In this document: positions 18,565-27,067 of the stretch, in pieces
Layout of the letters: each line of letters begins with the position of its first letter
Numbering within the stretch: the stretch's first letter is position 1
Source: an uncultured Campylobacter sp.
Lineage (GTDB): Bacteria > Campylobacterota > Campylobacteria > Campylobacterales > Campylobacteraceae
Length of the DNA: 64,000 nucleotides
Assembly: GCF_937996225.1 (NCBI RefSeq)
Contig: NZ_CALKTC010000019.1
Span: forward strand, 1-64,000
Direction: 5' to 3'
Notes under the pieces: model-generated
Database searches by the model: none
Told to the model about the DNA's origin: nothing
The model's input: the letters and a program-made list of their open reading frames with translations, nothing else
Program-made: the position numbers and the translations under genes

Positions 18565-19728
18565 ATGAACGTCCATAAAATCGCTTACACGAGAGTTATC
18601 GCGCTGGCGTTTGCCGCCTTTATTTTTAACACGACGGAATTTATCCCCGTGGCTCTGCTAAGCGACATCGCGGCGGATTTTGAGATGGACGTTACAAGTA
18701 CGGGGCTAATCATCACGATCTACGCGTGGGCGGTGAGTATCCTTTCGCTGCCGTTGATGCTGCTAACCTCAAAGCTTGAGCGCAAGAGGCTACTTTTGCG
18801 GCTTTTTGTGCTGTTTACGCTAAGCCACGTCCTGGCTGCCATTGGGTGGAATTTTACCGTTTTGGTAATCGCGCGACTGGGCATCGCGATTTCGCACGCG
18901 ATCTTTTGGTCGATCACCTCATCGCTCGTCGTGCGCGTAGCGCCGATAAACAAAGGCTCTCAGGCCATCGGCATGCTGGCTTTGGGCACCTCGCTTGCGA
19001 TGGTTTTAGGGCTTCCTTTGGGACGCGTGGTCGGCGAGCTTTTCGGCTGGAGGATTACGTTTTTTGCGATCGGCGCGCTTGCGGCGGCGGAGGCGCTGTT
19101 TCTTTGGAAAATTTTACCGTTTTTGCCAAGCCGCCGCGCGGGCTCTCTTGCGAGTTTGCCGATGCTTGCAAGGCGCCCGATGCTGCTTGCTTTGTATATG
19201 CTGACGTTTTTGATCGTAGGCGCGCATTTTACGACCTACAGCTACGTCGAGCCCTTCGTGGCGAAATTTAATCCCGCGGGCGATCACTTCGTAACCTACG
19301 TCCTGCTTGCATTCGGTGCTTCGGGAATCGCCGCAAGCGCGCTTTTTTCAAAGCTTTACCGCTCATTTTCGAACGCCTTTTTGATCTGCTCGATCCTTTT
19401 TATCCTAGCCTCGGTGCTGACGTTAAAAGCTTTTGTCGCAAATGACGTAGCGCTGCTGCTCGCGGCTTTCGTCTGGGGAGTGGGGATTTTCGGCTTCGGA
19501 CTCTGCTTGCAGATTAGGGTTTTGGCGCTGGCTCCGGATGCTACCGATGTCGCGATATCGATCTATTCGGCGATCTATAACGTAGGTATCGGCGGCGGAG
19601 CGCTTTTGGGGCATCAGATCGCAACGAGATTCGGGCTTGAACACATAGGCGAGGCGGGCGCGATACTGGGCGCGCTAGGGCTTGCAAGCTACCTCTATGC
19701 AAGCGTGAAATTCGCGCAGAAAAAATAG
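18565..19728 (+). CDS. sotB: sugar efflux transporter, MFS family (SotB-like)
   Basis: A 387-residue inner membrane transporter with 12 predicted helices. It resembles E. coli SotB (YdeA) closely along its whole length: AAFIFNTTEFIPVALLSDIA near residue 18, ITIYAW near 50, HAIFWSITSSL near 113, MVLGLPLGRVVGE near 148 and LALAPDATDVAISIYSAIYN near the end. SotB exports sugars and sugar analogues by proton exchange. The ATG follows GGAAAGAGAAAACC. It stands alone upstream of a tiny ORF and a bidirectional terminator. The natural substrate in this organism is not known. Confidence 0.88.
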   Translation: MNVHKIAYTRVIALAFAAFIFNTTEFIPVALLSDIAADFEMDVTSTGLIITIYAWAVSILSLPLMLLTSKLERKRLLLRLFVLFTLSHVLAAIGWNFTVLVIARLGIAISHAIFWSITSSLVVRVAPINKGSQAIGMLALGTSLAMVLGLPLGRVVGELFGWRITFFAIGALAAAEALFLWKILPFLPSRRAGSLASLPMLARRPMLLALYMLTFLIVGAHFTTYSYVEPFVAKFNPAGDHFVTYVLLAFGASGIAASALFSKLYRSFSNAFLICSILFILASVLTLKAFVANDVALLLAAFVWGVGIFGFGLCLQIRVLALAPDATDVAISIYSAIYNVGIGGGALLGHQIATRFGLEHIGEAGAILGALGLASYLYASVKFAQKK

Positions 19729-19757
19729 AGCGAGCAAAAAACTAAAGATGGCACGAA

Positions 19758-19838
19758 ATGACGCAAGAAATTTTACAAGCCTTCGTCCCGCTTAAAACCT
19801 CGCTAAATACGGCAAAAGATTGGGGCGAACTGAAGTAA
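19758..19838 (+). CDS. 26-codon ORF, possibly a truncated gene start
   Basis: Starts ATGACGCAAGAAATTTTACA and ends TAA just before the bidirectional terminator. The peptide (MTQEILQAFVPLKTSL...DWGELK) reads like the beginning of an ordinary protein. It ends against the AT-rich KAP gene, so it may be the stump of a gene cut by the arrival of that island. There is no strong ribosome site. Confidence 0.25.
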   Translation: MTQEILQAFVPLKTSLNTAKDWGELK

Positions 19839-19844
19839 AAATTT

Positions 19845-19869
19845 AAAGGCTTATTCTAAATAAGCCTTT
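19845..19869. terminator. bidirectional intrinsic terminator
   Basis: An 11-base perfect stem AAAGGCTTATT / AATAAGCCTTT with loop CTA. T-runs follow on both strands (TTTTTCTTC on plus, AAATTTTTACTT on minus). It ends the sotB side on plus and the KAP NTPase gene on minus; the KAP stop codon lies inside the stem. Confidence 0.75.
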
Positions 19870-21671
19870 TTCTTCAAATCTTCAAGTATAAATTTCATCT
19901 TAAGTTTTTGATTTTCGTCGCCGTTTTCTGATATCTTTTTAAATACGTTTAAAATTTTAACTCTTACCTCTTTGTTACTTGAGAGATAAGAAGCATTACT
20001 TTGCAAAAATCCTATCGCACTACGAAGAAATTCCAAATTTTCATAGCAATATTTTTCTAAAATTTCTTCCGTTATTTTTGAGGTTAATTCTTTTTGTATC
20101 GGCATTCTGGTGTTAAAAATATTTTCTATTATCCTCTCTGCAGATGAGATCTTATATATGTCATTTTGAGCCACAAGGTTATCGTGCAGTTCCTCAACAC
20201 GCTTATCAAAATTTATCATTTTAACTAAAATATCGGTATATAAATTTTGATATTGGTTGTTTTCGAAAACATCTGTTATATAATCCAGTAAAACTTTAGT
20301 CGCAAATTCATGGTATTTTTGCTTATTTTTTTCATCAAATTTTCCCAGCGTCTCTATATATGTAATAAAAGGACTAACCCCGACTATATCTATTATATTC
20401 TCTTTATTTGTTTCTAGATGAGTAAAGAGATTGTTTATAAAGACATCGTTGTCGTGCCGTAAATCTAAAACGCCTTTAAAATACTCATCCGAAATTTCCT
20501 TTTCGATTTCTTGATATTGCTTATTTTCACTGTTATACTCCCTAGTAATTATATTTCTTGCAATTTTGTTAAACTCCTCAATATCTATAATTGATTTTTT
20601 AGTATATGACAATATATTCATACCAAGCTGGTAATAATCTGCATCGTCTAAAAATACAAGCTCATTTTTTGAGTCTCTTATATTTTTTCTGTTTTTGTAC
20701 GAATCATACACATCCGTTAAATTACTACAGTGGTCTAATTTTCCTAAAAATTGTTTAATCTCGGCGGAAGAATTCATCGCATTGATAATTGATATTCCTA
20801 GTATATAAGTTATGGCGTTGTCTTTTATAGGTTGATATTTTTGCAGTTTGTCTTCTAGATGTTGTTTATAATCATTCAGCGCATTTATCGCTCGCCTCAT
20901 CACTCTAATATTTTTTATGGCATGCTTTGTAAAATACCGCGATACCGCATCCCGGTAAACTTCCTCTAGTTTGTCTGATATGACACTAAAAGATTCCTGC
21001 GGAGTCGGATCATAATAAAACTCGTAGTCCATGATTTTATCTTTGTATTCCGATAAAATTTTTTCTAGTTCTGTTTTATCCTCTTTTACTTGGCTAGTAT
21101 TTTTGGGCTCTTTAGCTTCTAAATTTTCCTCATCTTCTTTTTGTGCTTCATTAGCAAGAGCCGTCATCTTCGAGCGATTTAAAATCATAACTATGTGACA
21201 ATTTTGCTGCTCTTTATATTCGGAAATTGTCCCTAAAACATCTTTTAAATTTATCTTATTAGACATTCTTTCAAAGTCATCGAAGCAGATTATTGCATCT
21301 TTGTACTTATCTGTATACAGGGAGTCCAGCATAATTAAACTAAATTCTGCAATTTTATTATCGGCAAATCTTTTTGTAAAGAAACTAAAAATACCTGCAG
21401 GAATAAATTTTTTAAATTTTTCTAATATCTTTAATACGACTTTATTCTTTCTATAAAATTTTAAACTTATCTCTTGTTTGATTTCCTGGATGCTGTCCTT
21501 ACCAAATAAAGATACATAAACAGAATTTTCCTTAAATTTTTCATTAGAAAAATTTTTCCAAAAAGTTGTTTTTCCTACACCCCATTCACCGTCTAAAACG
21601 ACGCAGACGGCATTATCTCGCTGCAATATTTCCGTTAATCTTTGTTCGATATTTTCTTTGGCGGTACTCAT
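19851..21671 (-). CDS. KAP-type P-loop NTPase, AT-rich
   Basis: A 606-residue protein with Walker A GEWGVGKTT at residues 28-36 and Walker B AIICFDDFE at 126-134, followed by a sensor-like MILNRS near 180. The order and wording fit the KAP P-loop family, often linked to phage defence or membrane-associated signalling. A hydrophobic patch near 89-98 is shorter than the paired helices inserted in classic KAP proteins. Residues 190-215 are a charged Glu/Lys linker. The long C-terminal half is helical and unrecognised and may sense or bind a target. Base composition is far more AT-rich than the neighbours. It stands alone and could be a single-gene defence protein; that role is inference. Confidence 0.72.
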   Translation of the reverse strand: MSTAKENIEQRLTEILQRDNAVCVVLDGEWGVGKTTFWKNFSNEKFKENSVYVSLFGKDSIQEIKQEISLKFYRKNKVVLKILEKFKKFIPAGIFSFFTKRFADNKIAEFSLIMLDSLYTDKYKDAIICFDDFERMSNKINLKDVLGTISEYKEQQNCHIVMILNRSKMTALANEAQKEDEENLEAKEPKNTSQVKEDKTELEKILSEYKDKIMDYEFYYDPTPQESFSVISDKLEEVYRDAVSRYFTKHAIKNIRVMRRAINALNDYKQHLEDKLQKYQPIKDNAITYILGISIINAMNSSAEIKQFLGKLDHCSNLTDVYDSYKNRKNIRDSKNELVFLDDADYYQLGMNILSYTKKSIIDIEEFNKIARNIITREYNSENKQYQEIEKEISDEYFKGVLDLRHDNDVFINNLFTHLETNKENIIDIVGVSPFITYIETLGKFDEKNKQKYHEFATKVLLDYITDVFENNQYQNLYTDILVKMINFDKRVEELHDNLVAQNDIYKISSAERIIENIFNTRMPIQKELTSKITEEILEKYCYENLEFLRSAIGFLQSNASYLSSNKEVRVKILNVFKKISENGDENQKLKMKFILEDLKKKAYLE

Positions 21672-21771
21672 ATTGATCCTTTATCGTTTTAAAATTTTAC
21701 TAGAACGCTCATAAATTTAAGGTATTCCTCTAAATACTTTAAATTTAATCTCGCAAATCATAGCGCACAAC

Positions 21772-22401
21772 TTACCGCAAAAATCCCTGTTTGCGCATAA
21801 ATTTTTCCAAGCTCGAGGTAAATTCGGCGTAGCCCGCGGCGTTAGGGTGGATCTGATCGGACATCAGGCGGCTTTGTTTCATCACGTCGCCCCAGGCGTC
21901 AGAGAGCAAAGGTACGCCGTGCTCCTTGGCTAGCTCCTTGTACAGCTCGTGATCGCTAAATATCCCCAGAGCCACGCCTAAAGTTAGCTTAGGAACGCCG
22001 ATCAGCACCGCGCGGCTGCTGCTCTCTTTTACCGTGCACAAGATGGCGGCGATGTTGGCGCGCGCGGCGGAGCTAGGCTGTCTGCGCAAAAAGTCGTTGC
22101 CGCCGATGCTAACTATAACGAGCGCGGGCTTATATTCTCGCAAAAGTACTGGCAAACGCGCCAAAGCCTGCGCGCTAGTATCGCCCGAAACTCCCGCGTT
22201 TATCACCCGCCAGCCGCTCAAGCGCGCTAAATTTGCCGGCCACGCGCTCTGCTCGCTAGCGCCCACTCCCTGCGTGATCGAATCGCCCAAAGCAACCGCG
22301 ACGCTGCCGGCCGGTAGCGGGCGTTCTTTGCCCTTGCCGCCGCAAGCCGCGATAGATAGCGCAACCAGCGCGGCAAGCAGTATCGCGTAAATTTTTCTCA
22401 T
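21772..22401 (-). CDS. SGNH/GDSL esterase lipoprotein (TesA-like)
   Basis: About 209 residues from the chosen start. The N-terminus MRKIYAILLAALVALSIAAC is a lipoprotein signal with the lipobox Cys at residue 20. The SGNH blocks follow: VALGDSITQG (catalytic Ser), NAGVSGDTS, VSIGGNDF and DQIHPNAAGY (catalytic Asp and His). It should be an envelope-anchored esterase or lysophospholipase related to TesA. The start at 22401 is chosen over an ATG seven codons upstream because GGAGC lies just before it and the signal peptide begins there. No operon partners. Confidence 0.88.
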   Translation of the reverse strand: MRKIYAILLAALVALSIAACGGKGKERPLPAGSVAVALGDSITQGVGASEQSAWPANLARLSGWRVINAGVSGDTSAQALARLPVLLREYKPALVIVSIGGNDFLRRQPSSAARANIAAILCTVKESSSRAVLIGVPKLTLGVALGIFSDHELYKELAKEHGVPLLSDAWGDVMKQSRLMSDQIHPNAAGYAEFTSSLEKFMRKQGFLR

Positions 22402-22688
22402 AAAAGCTCCGTTGAGTGTCAATTTTAATTTAAAAAATCAAACTGCGCCGCGATAAATTTAATCGCCGCATGTAAGTAAACTCGCTCAAATTTATAAATT
22501 TGCGTAAATTTAAGATGCAGGCCGTCGCGTGCAAAAATTTGCACTAAATTTTAAAATTTAACGTAAATTCTAAAGTAAATTTCGTGCGCTCCACTGCGGC
22601 GTTTGCCACTCGCCCGCAATACGCCCAAAGCAGTTAAAATTTAGTGACCGATGGCAAAAATTTAAAAGCGCAAGCCACCCAAATTTAG

Positions 22689-23300
22689 CTACTTTATAAA
22701 TCCGACCTGCGGTAAAATTTCAGCTAGCGCCGCGTCCTTTTTCTCGTTAAATTTGACCTTATTCTGCTCAAAAAGATTGTTTCCGTGCGCGTCAATCGAG
22801 ACGATGAGCGGACCAAACTCCTTCACGCGGCACTTCCATAAGGTCTCTGGCATCCCAAGCTCCGTCCAGTCCGCACTCTCGATCTGCTCGACCTGCGTCG
22901 CGGCCACTACCGCACAGCCCGCGGGAAATACGCAGTGTATCGCGCCAAACTCCTTGCAGCCGCTCATCGTGCCCTCGCCCATGCCGCCTTTGCCCACGAT
23001 CAGGCGCACGCCCGTTTTGGCGATAAATTCGCGCTCAAATTTCTCCATCCGCATACTAGTCGTCGGCCCCACGGAGACCATCTCAAAGCTTTTTTCGCCT
23101 ATTTTTCTGATGATCGGTCCAGCGTGCAGGATCGCGCCGCCTCTGATGTCTAGCGGCAGCTCGCGACCCTCCTGCACGACGCGTCTGTGCGGCACGTCGC
23201 GGCAGGTGACGATGTGCCCGCTGAGGTATATGACGTCGCTGATCTTGATATCCGCTAGATCCTCGGCGCTGATCGGTGTGGTTAAAATTTTCTTACTCAT
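22689..23300 (-). CDS. ttdB: L(+)-tartrate dehydratase beta subunit
   Basis: A 203-residue subunit very like E. coli TtdB in length and wording: KILTTPISAEDL, DVIYLSGHIVTCRD, SVGPTTSMRMEKFEREFI, VGKGGMGEGT and KEFGPLIVSIDAHGNNL. With TtdA it forms an oxygen-sensitive [4Fe-4S] enzyme that dehydrates L(+)-tartrate to oxaloacetate; close relatives are class I fumarases, so fumarate hydration is an alternative. Its start overlaps the ttdA stop by four bases, indicating translational coupling. A DcuB-type carboxylate carrier lies further up the same strand. Confidence 0.85.
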   Translation of the reverse strand: MSKKILTTPISAEDLADIKISDVIYLSGHIVTCRDVPHRRVVQEGRELPLDIRGGAILHAGPIIRKIGEKSFEMVSVGPTTSMRMEKFEREFIAKTGVRLIVGKGGMGEGTMSGCKEFGAIHCVFPAGCAVVAATQVEQIESADWTELGMPETLWKCRVKEFGPLIVSIDAHGNNLFEQNKVKFNEKKDAALAEILPQVGFIK

Positions 23301-24196
23301 AGCGCGAACTCCTTGTGCGATTTTACGGCAAAGCTTAGCTGCTCGTCCCAGACGATATGGCCTTTGCGGTGCGACCAGCAGCCCACGTTTACGGCGACGG
23401 CGATGACGCTTGGATGGCGGGCGCAGTTTTCGATATGTACGCCCATAACGGAGCTTGCGCCGCTCATGCCTTGCGGGCCTAGGCCGATTTTATTGATGCC
23501 CTCTTCGAGCAGCTTTTCGGTTAGCGCGGCTCGGTCGTTTGGATTGTGCGAGCCTAGCGGCCTCATCAGCGCTTTTTTAGATAGCAAGGATGCCACATCG
23601 ATCGAGGTGCCCACGCCTACGCCCACTAGCAGCGGTGGACAGGCGTTTATGCCGTAGCTGGTCATGATATCCATGACGAATTTCACGACCCCCTCGTAGC
23701 CCATGCCCGGCATCAGCACGGTCGCCTTGCCGGGCAGGCTACAGCCGCCACCCGCCATGTAGGTGTGGATCTCGCACTCGCCGCTATCCGGCACGATATC
23801 CCAAAATACGCTCGGCGTGCCCTTGCCGACGTTTTTACCGGTGTTGTACTCGTCAAACGTCTCGACGCTGTTGTGGCGCAGCGGAGCCTCGCGCGTCGCT
23901 CGCAGTACGGCCTCGCGCAGCAGCTCCTCAAGCTCGCCGATGAGCGGAAAGTTCGCGCCGCAGCGCACGAAAAACTGGATCACGCCCGTATCCTGGCAGG
24001 ACGGACGGTCTAGCTGCTTAGCTAGGCGCTGGTTTTCAAACATCGTTTTGTAGATCTCCCTTGCCAGCGGCTGCGTTTCGCGCTCGGCGAGCTCGCTTAG
24101 CTTCGCCGTCACGTCGTCAGGCAGCACCTTGCCCGTGTAGCCGACGAATTTCGCCATGATCTCGGTCATCTTTTGCACGGCTTTTTCTTTATCCAT
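23297..24196 (-). CDS. ttdA: L(+)-tartrate dehydratase alpha subunit
   Basis: A 299-residue catalytic subunit similar to E. coli TtdA (303 residues). Fe-S ligands are expected at the Cys of RPSCQDTGVIQF (near 77), in MAGGGCSLPGKATVLMP (near 170) and in NVGCWSHRKG near the C-terminus. RHNSVETFDEYNTGKNVGKG and GPQGMSGASSVMGVHIE are family signatures. It acts with TtdB in the cytoplasm. The gene follows the DUF2809-ankyrin gene by 11 bases and may share its transcript. A class I fumarase function cannot be ruled out from sequence. Confidence 0.85.
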   Translation of the reverse strand: MDKEKAVQKMTEIMAKFVGYTGKVLPDDVTAKLSELAERETQPLAREIYKTMFENQRLAKQLDRPSCQDTGVIQFFVRCGANFPLIGELEELLREAVLRATREAPLRHNSVETFDEYNTGKNVGKGTPSVFWDIVPDSGECEIHTYMAGGGCSLPGKATVLMPGMGYEGVVKFVMDIMTSYGINACPPLLVGVGVGTSIDVASLLSKKALMRPLGSHNPNDRAALTEKLLEEGINKIGLGPQGMSGASSVMGVHIENCARHPSVIAVAVNVGCWSHRKGHIVWDEQLSFAVKSHKEFAL

Positions 24197-24207
24197 CGCT
24201 TCTCCTT

Positions 24208-25521
24208 TTAAATTTCGTCCTCTAAAAACGGCTCGGGATTTTTAAGCAACCAAAGCACGAACAGATATCTAAGCTTACCTACATCTTCGGCACGCCAGCT
24301 CTTTCTTAGATCATAAAACATCTTATCAAGCACGCCGTCATTTAGCTCATCTAGCCTATTGCCTAGCTTAAAATATTTTTTGATTTCGACGGCAGCTTCA
24401 TCGGTATAATCGTCATCCCATAAAATCCAACTTCCGTATTCCCCGTTATAGTCCCAATGCCAATATAAATTAGTAGCCGCATGTATCATTTTATACTGCA
24501 CGCTATCTTTTTGTCTTAAGAATTTCATCCAAAAATCATAGGTAAATTGACTGTATTCTTGCGGATCGTGTTTTTCCATATCCGTTGGATACTCGGGCAC
24601 ATATAGATATTCCAACCTTTTGCCGAAGCGGCGCCAAATATAAATTTGCGATTTTTTAGGTAGAAGATTGTATATATAGTTATACATTATTCCAAAATCG
24701 ATATTAACGACTTCATTTACTTGTTCTACATATACCGAAGAAGCATAACCTTGATTGCCTACGATTATTAACTTTTGATACGGTTGTAAATTTTTATATA
24801 CATACCACATAAAATTTCTAAGGGGCGTCTCGCCCTTTTTATTTTTAGCGTTTATGTCGCCGCCTTGCATGATGATCCATTCGATTAAATTCGCGCCCAT
24901 ATACACATAGGGTGAGTTTGGGTCTTTTTTCTTGATATCTTTGTCCGCATGTAGCATATGAAGTATCGTGTTGCCGTCTTTGTCAGTCGCATTTATATCG
25001 AGGGCTTGAAATACCGCTTTGATCTTTTCTTCATCGCCGCTTTGCAAAATTTCATTAAAATTTTTAGGCAACCTTTTACGCCTCCATAGTCGCGCCTTAT
25101 CATAAATGATACTTTCAGATGCGTAAGCTAAAGCGCAGCCTATCGCGTAGCAGGCAATGTCCGTCCAATCAAACGTTCCACCAAAAATTATCCGCAATAT
25201 AGAATTTTGGACGCCTAAAATTTCAAGCACTTTAAAATATTGTGCGATTTCGATAACTAGCGAGAGAGTAAAGATTGCTAACGCTAAAGCTTTAGGCGGC
25301 AGCCTAAACGCGGCTCGCCCGAATGCATAAAGCATCGCCGCGGCTAGCACATCGCCTAGATAGTAGCGTATGAAGCCGCCTTTGACGTAAATTGCGATAA
25401 AAATTTCAAATGCTAAAATAGCAATACCCGCCATCGCCCAGTTCATTCTAGTATCCCGACAATACTCACTTCTAGATGCGTCCGCAGGCGGAAGTATTGC
25501 TTTTTTCGTATCCTCTCGCAA
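24208..25521 (-). CDS. DUF2809 membrane domain fused to ankyrin repeats
   Basis: A 437-residue protein. Residues about 27-140 form a four-helix membrane domain with GGFIRYYLGDVLAAAMLYAF, EIAQYFKVLEILGVQNSILR and GTFDWTDIACYAIGCALA, the signature of DUF2809 (VanZ-like). From about 170 two or three ankyrin repeats follow (NATDKDGNTILHML, DINAKNKKGETPLRNF), then a region of about 200 residues rich in Tyr and Trp with no recognised domain. The membrane part is of ordinary composition while the C-terminal half is more AT-rich. It lies directly upstream of ttdA. Function unknown. Confidence 0.75.
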   Translation of the reverse strand: MREDTKKAILPPADASRSEYCRDTRMNWAMAGIAILAFEIFIAIYVKGGFIRYYLGDVLAAAMLYAFGRAAFRLPPKALALAIFTLSLVIEIAQYFKVLEILGVQNSILRIIFGGTFDWTDIACYAIGCALAYASESIIYDKARLWRRKRLPKNFNEILQSGDEEKIKAVFQALDINATDKDGNTILHMLHADKDIKKKDPNSPYVYMGANLIEWIIMQGGDINAKNKKGETPLRNFMWYVYKNLQPYQKLIIVGNQGYASSVYVEQVNEVVNIDFGIMYNYIYNLLPKKSQIYIWRRFGKRLEYLYVPEYPTDMEKHDPQEYSQFTYDFWMKFLRQKDSVQYKMIHAATNLYWHWDYNGEYGSWILWDDDYTDEAAVEIKKYFKLGNRLDELNDGVLDKMFYDLRKSWRAEDVGKLRYLFVLWLLKNPEPFLEDEI

Positions 25522-25551
25522 CTTTGCCCCTTACAAATTTTTTCTAAAATT

Positions 25552-26307
25552 TTAGAGATGATTTATCAGGCTCGCGTTATACGCGGCGCCGAATCCGTTG
25601 TCGATATTTACGACGCTAACGCCGTTTGCGCAGCTGTTTAGCATCGCTAGCAGAGCCGCCAGTCCACCGAAACTCGCGCCGTACCCCACGCTGGTAGGTA
25701 CCGCGATCACGGGCACGCTCACGAGGCCCGCCAGTACGCTAGCTAGCGCGCCCTCCATGCCCGCCACCGCGATCACGACCTTTGCGCCGAGTATCTGCTC
25801 TAAATTTGCGATCAGCCTGTGCAGCCCCGCCACGCCCGCGTCGCTAAATTTGCGCGCGTCGTTGCCTAAAAATCGCGCCGTCTCGTACGCCTCCTCCACG
25901 ACCGCGCCGTCGGCGGTGCCGGCAGATACTATCGCGATGTAGCTTTGCGTGAGCGCGGGCTCTTTAAATTTGACGCTGATGACGCGGCCGCGAGCGTTAA
26001 ACTCCGCCTGCGGCAAGATTTCGCGCACTAGCTTAAAAACCCGCTCGTTCGTGCGCGTGATTAGGATATTTTGCCCTCTCGCGCCGATCGCACCAGCAAT
26101 GCGTAAAATTTCATCATCCGTCTTGCCCTCGCCGTAGATCACCTCGCCCGCGCCGTTTCGCAATGCGCGCTGGGTGTCGATCTTGGCGCAGCCCACGTCC
26201 TCGTAGGGGTAGTTTTTTAGGTATTTTAGCGCCTCTTGCTCGCTTACGCGGCCGCTTTTTACCCCTGCGAAAAGCTCTAAAATTTCATCCTCTCTCATGC
26301 AAAACAT
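25552..26307 (-). CDS. larB: nickel pincer cofactor biosynthesis protein LarB
   Basis: A 251-residue enzyme that carboxylates and hydrolyses nicotinic acid adenine dinucleotide, the first step of the pincer cofactor of lactate racemase. The C-terminal AIRC-like domain is clear: VSAGTADGAVVEEAYETA near residue 127, VIAVAGMEGALASVLAGL near 175, PTSVGYGASFGGLAALL and NIDNGFGAAY near the end. The ribosome site lies inside the end of larE; the two genes overlap by 23 bases. It is the last gene of the operon. Confidence 0.93.
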   Translation of the reverse strand: MFCMREDEILELFAGVKSGRVSEQEALKYLKNYPYEDVGCAKIDTQRALRNGAGEVIYGEGKTDDEILRIAGAIGARGQNILITRTNERVFKLVREILPQAEFNARGRVISVKFKEPALTQSYIAIVSAGTADGAVVEEAYETARFLGNDARKFSDAGVAGLHRLIANLEQILGAKVVIAVAGMEGALASVLAGLVSVPVIAVPTSVGYGASFGGLAALLAMLNSCANGVSVVNIDNGFGAAYNASLINHL

Positions 26308-27067
26308 CCTCTCTAAGCCCCTTTAGATCGAGCGTCACATCCGCTGCGCCCAGCGTCACGAGCTGCCTAACGACGCTTTTAAATTTCGCGTCGTTTAGGA
26401 AGTCCCGCATGCTAGCAAAGGGCATTTGCAGCTTTATATTTTTGCGGTCGCACCGCGCGCGGACGTTTGCGTAGCCGCTTGCGATGAGTAGATTTTCCGC
26501 GGCTTCGATCAAATTTAGCTCGCTCTGATCGATCTTGCGTCCGTGCGGCAGGCGCGTTAGCAAGCACGCGTAGCCTGGTTTTTCGGCGGTAGGCAAATTT
26601 AACTCACGTGAGAGCTCGCGGATTTCGGGTTTGGTTAAATTTATCAGTGGCGAGAGCACGCCCAGCTCCTCTTTGGCTTTGAGCCCCGGGCGGTATTCGC
26701 CTAGATCATCGCGGTTCGTGCCGTCTGCGACGCGGCTAAAGCCAAGCTCACGGGCGCGCTCGATTAGGCGCGAAAACACCGCTTTTTTGCACAGATAGCA
26801 GCGGTTTTCGGGATTGTTTTTGATCTCCTCTGTGACGCCGAGTTCTAAAATTTCGTGGCGGATGCCGTAGGTGCGTGCAAATTCCACGGCTTCTGCGATC
26901 TCGCGCGAGGACATGTAGGGCGATCGTATCGTTATGCCAATAGCACGCTCTCCCAGAGCGTCGTGCGCCGCACGCAGTAGCAGCGAGCTGTCCGCGCCAC
27001 CGCTAAATGCGACCGCCAGCTCGCCCAGCCCGCGCAGATCAGCCTTTAGTTTTTCTAGTTTCGTCAT
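26285..27067 (-). CDS. larE: pincer cofactor sulfur transferase LarE
   Basis: A 260-residue PP-loop enzyme that activates the pyridine dicarboxylate with ATP and inserts sulfur. The PP-loop FSGGADSSLL is at residues 20-29. Cysteines occur in ENRCYLCKK (near 93-96) and GYACLLTR (near 170). Single-cysteine LarE enzymes give up their own sulfur, whereas three-cysteine forms such as the Thermotoga enzyme carry a [4Fe-4S] cluster and recycle; this protein has the three-cysteine pattern. It overlaps larC by 29 bases and larB by 23. Confidence 0.93.
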   Translation of the reverse strand: MTKLEKLKADLRGLGELAVAFSGGADSSLLLRAAHDALGERAIGITIRSPYMSSREIAEAVEFARTYGIRHEILELGVTEEIKNNPENRCYLCKKAVFSRLIERARELGFSRVADGTNRDDLGEYRPGLKAKEELGVLSPLINLTKPEIRELSRELNLPTAEKPGYACLLTRLPHGRKIDQSELNLIEAAENLLIASGYANVRARCDRKNIKLQMPFASMRDFLNDAKFKSVVRQLVTLGAADVTLDLKGLREDVLHERG

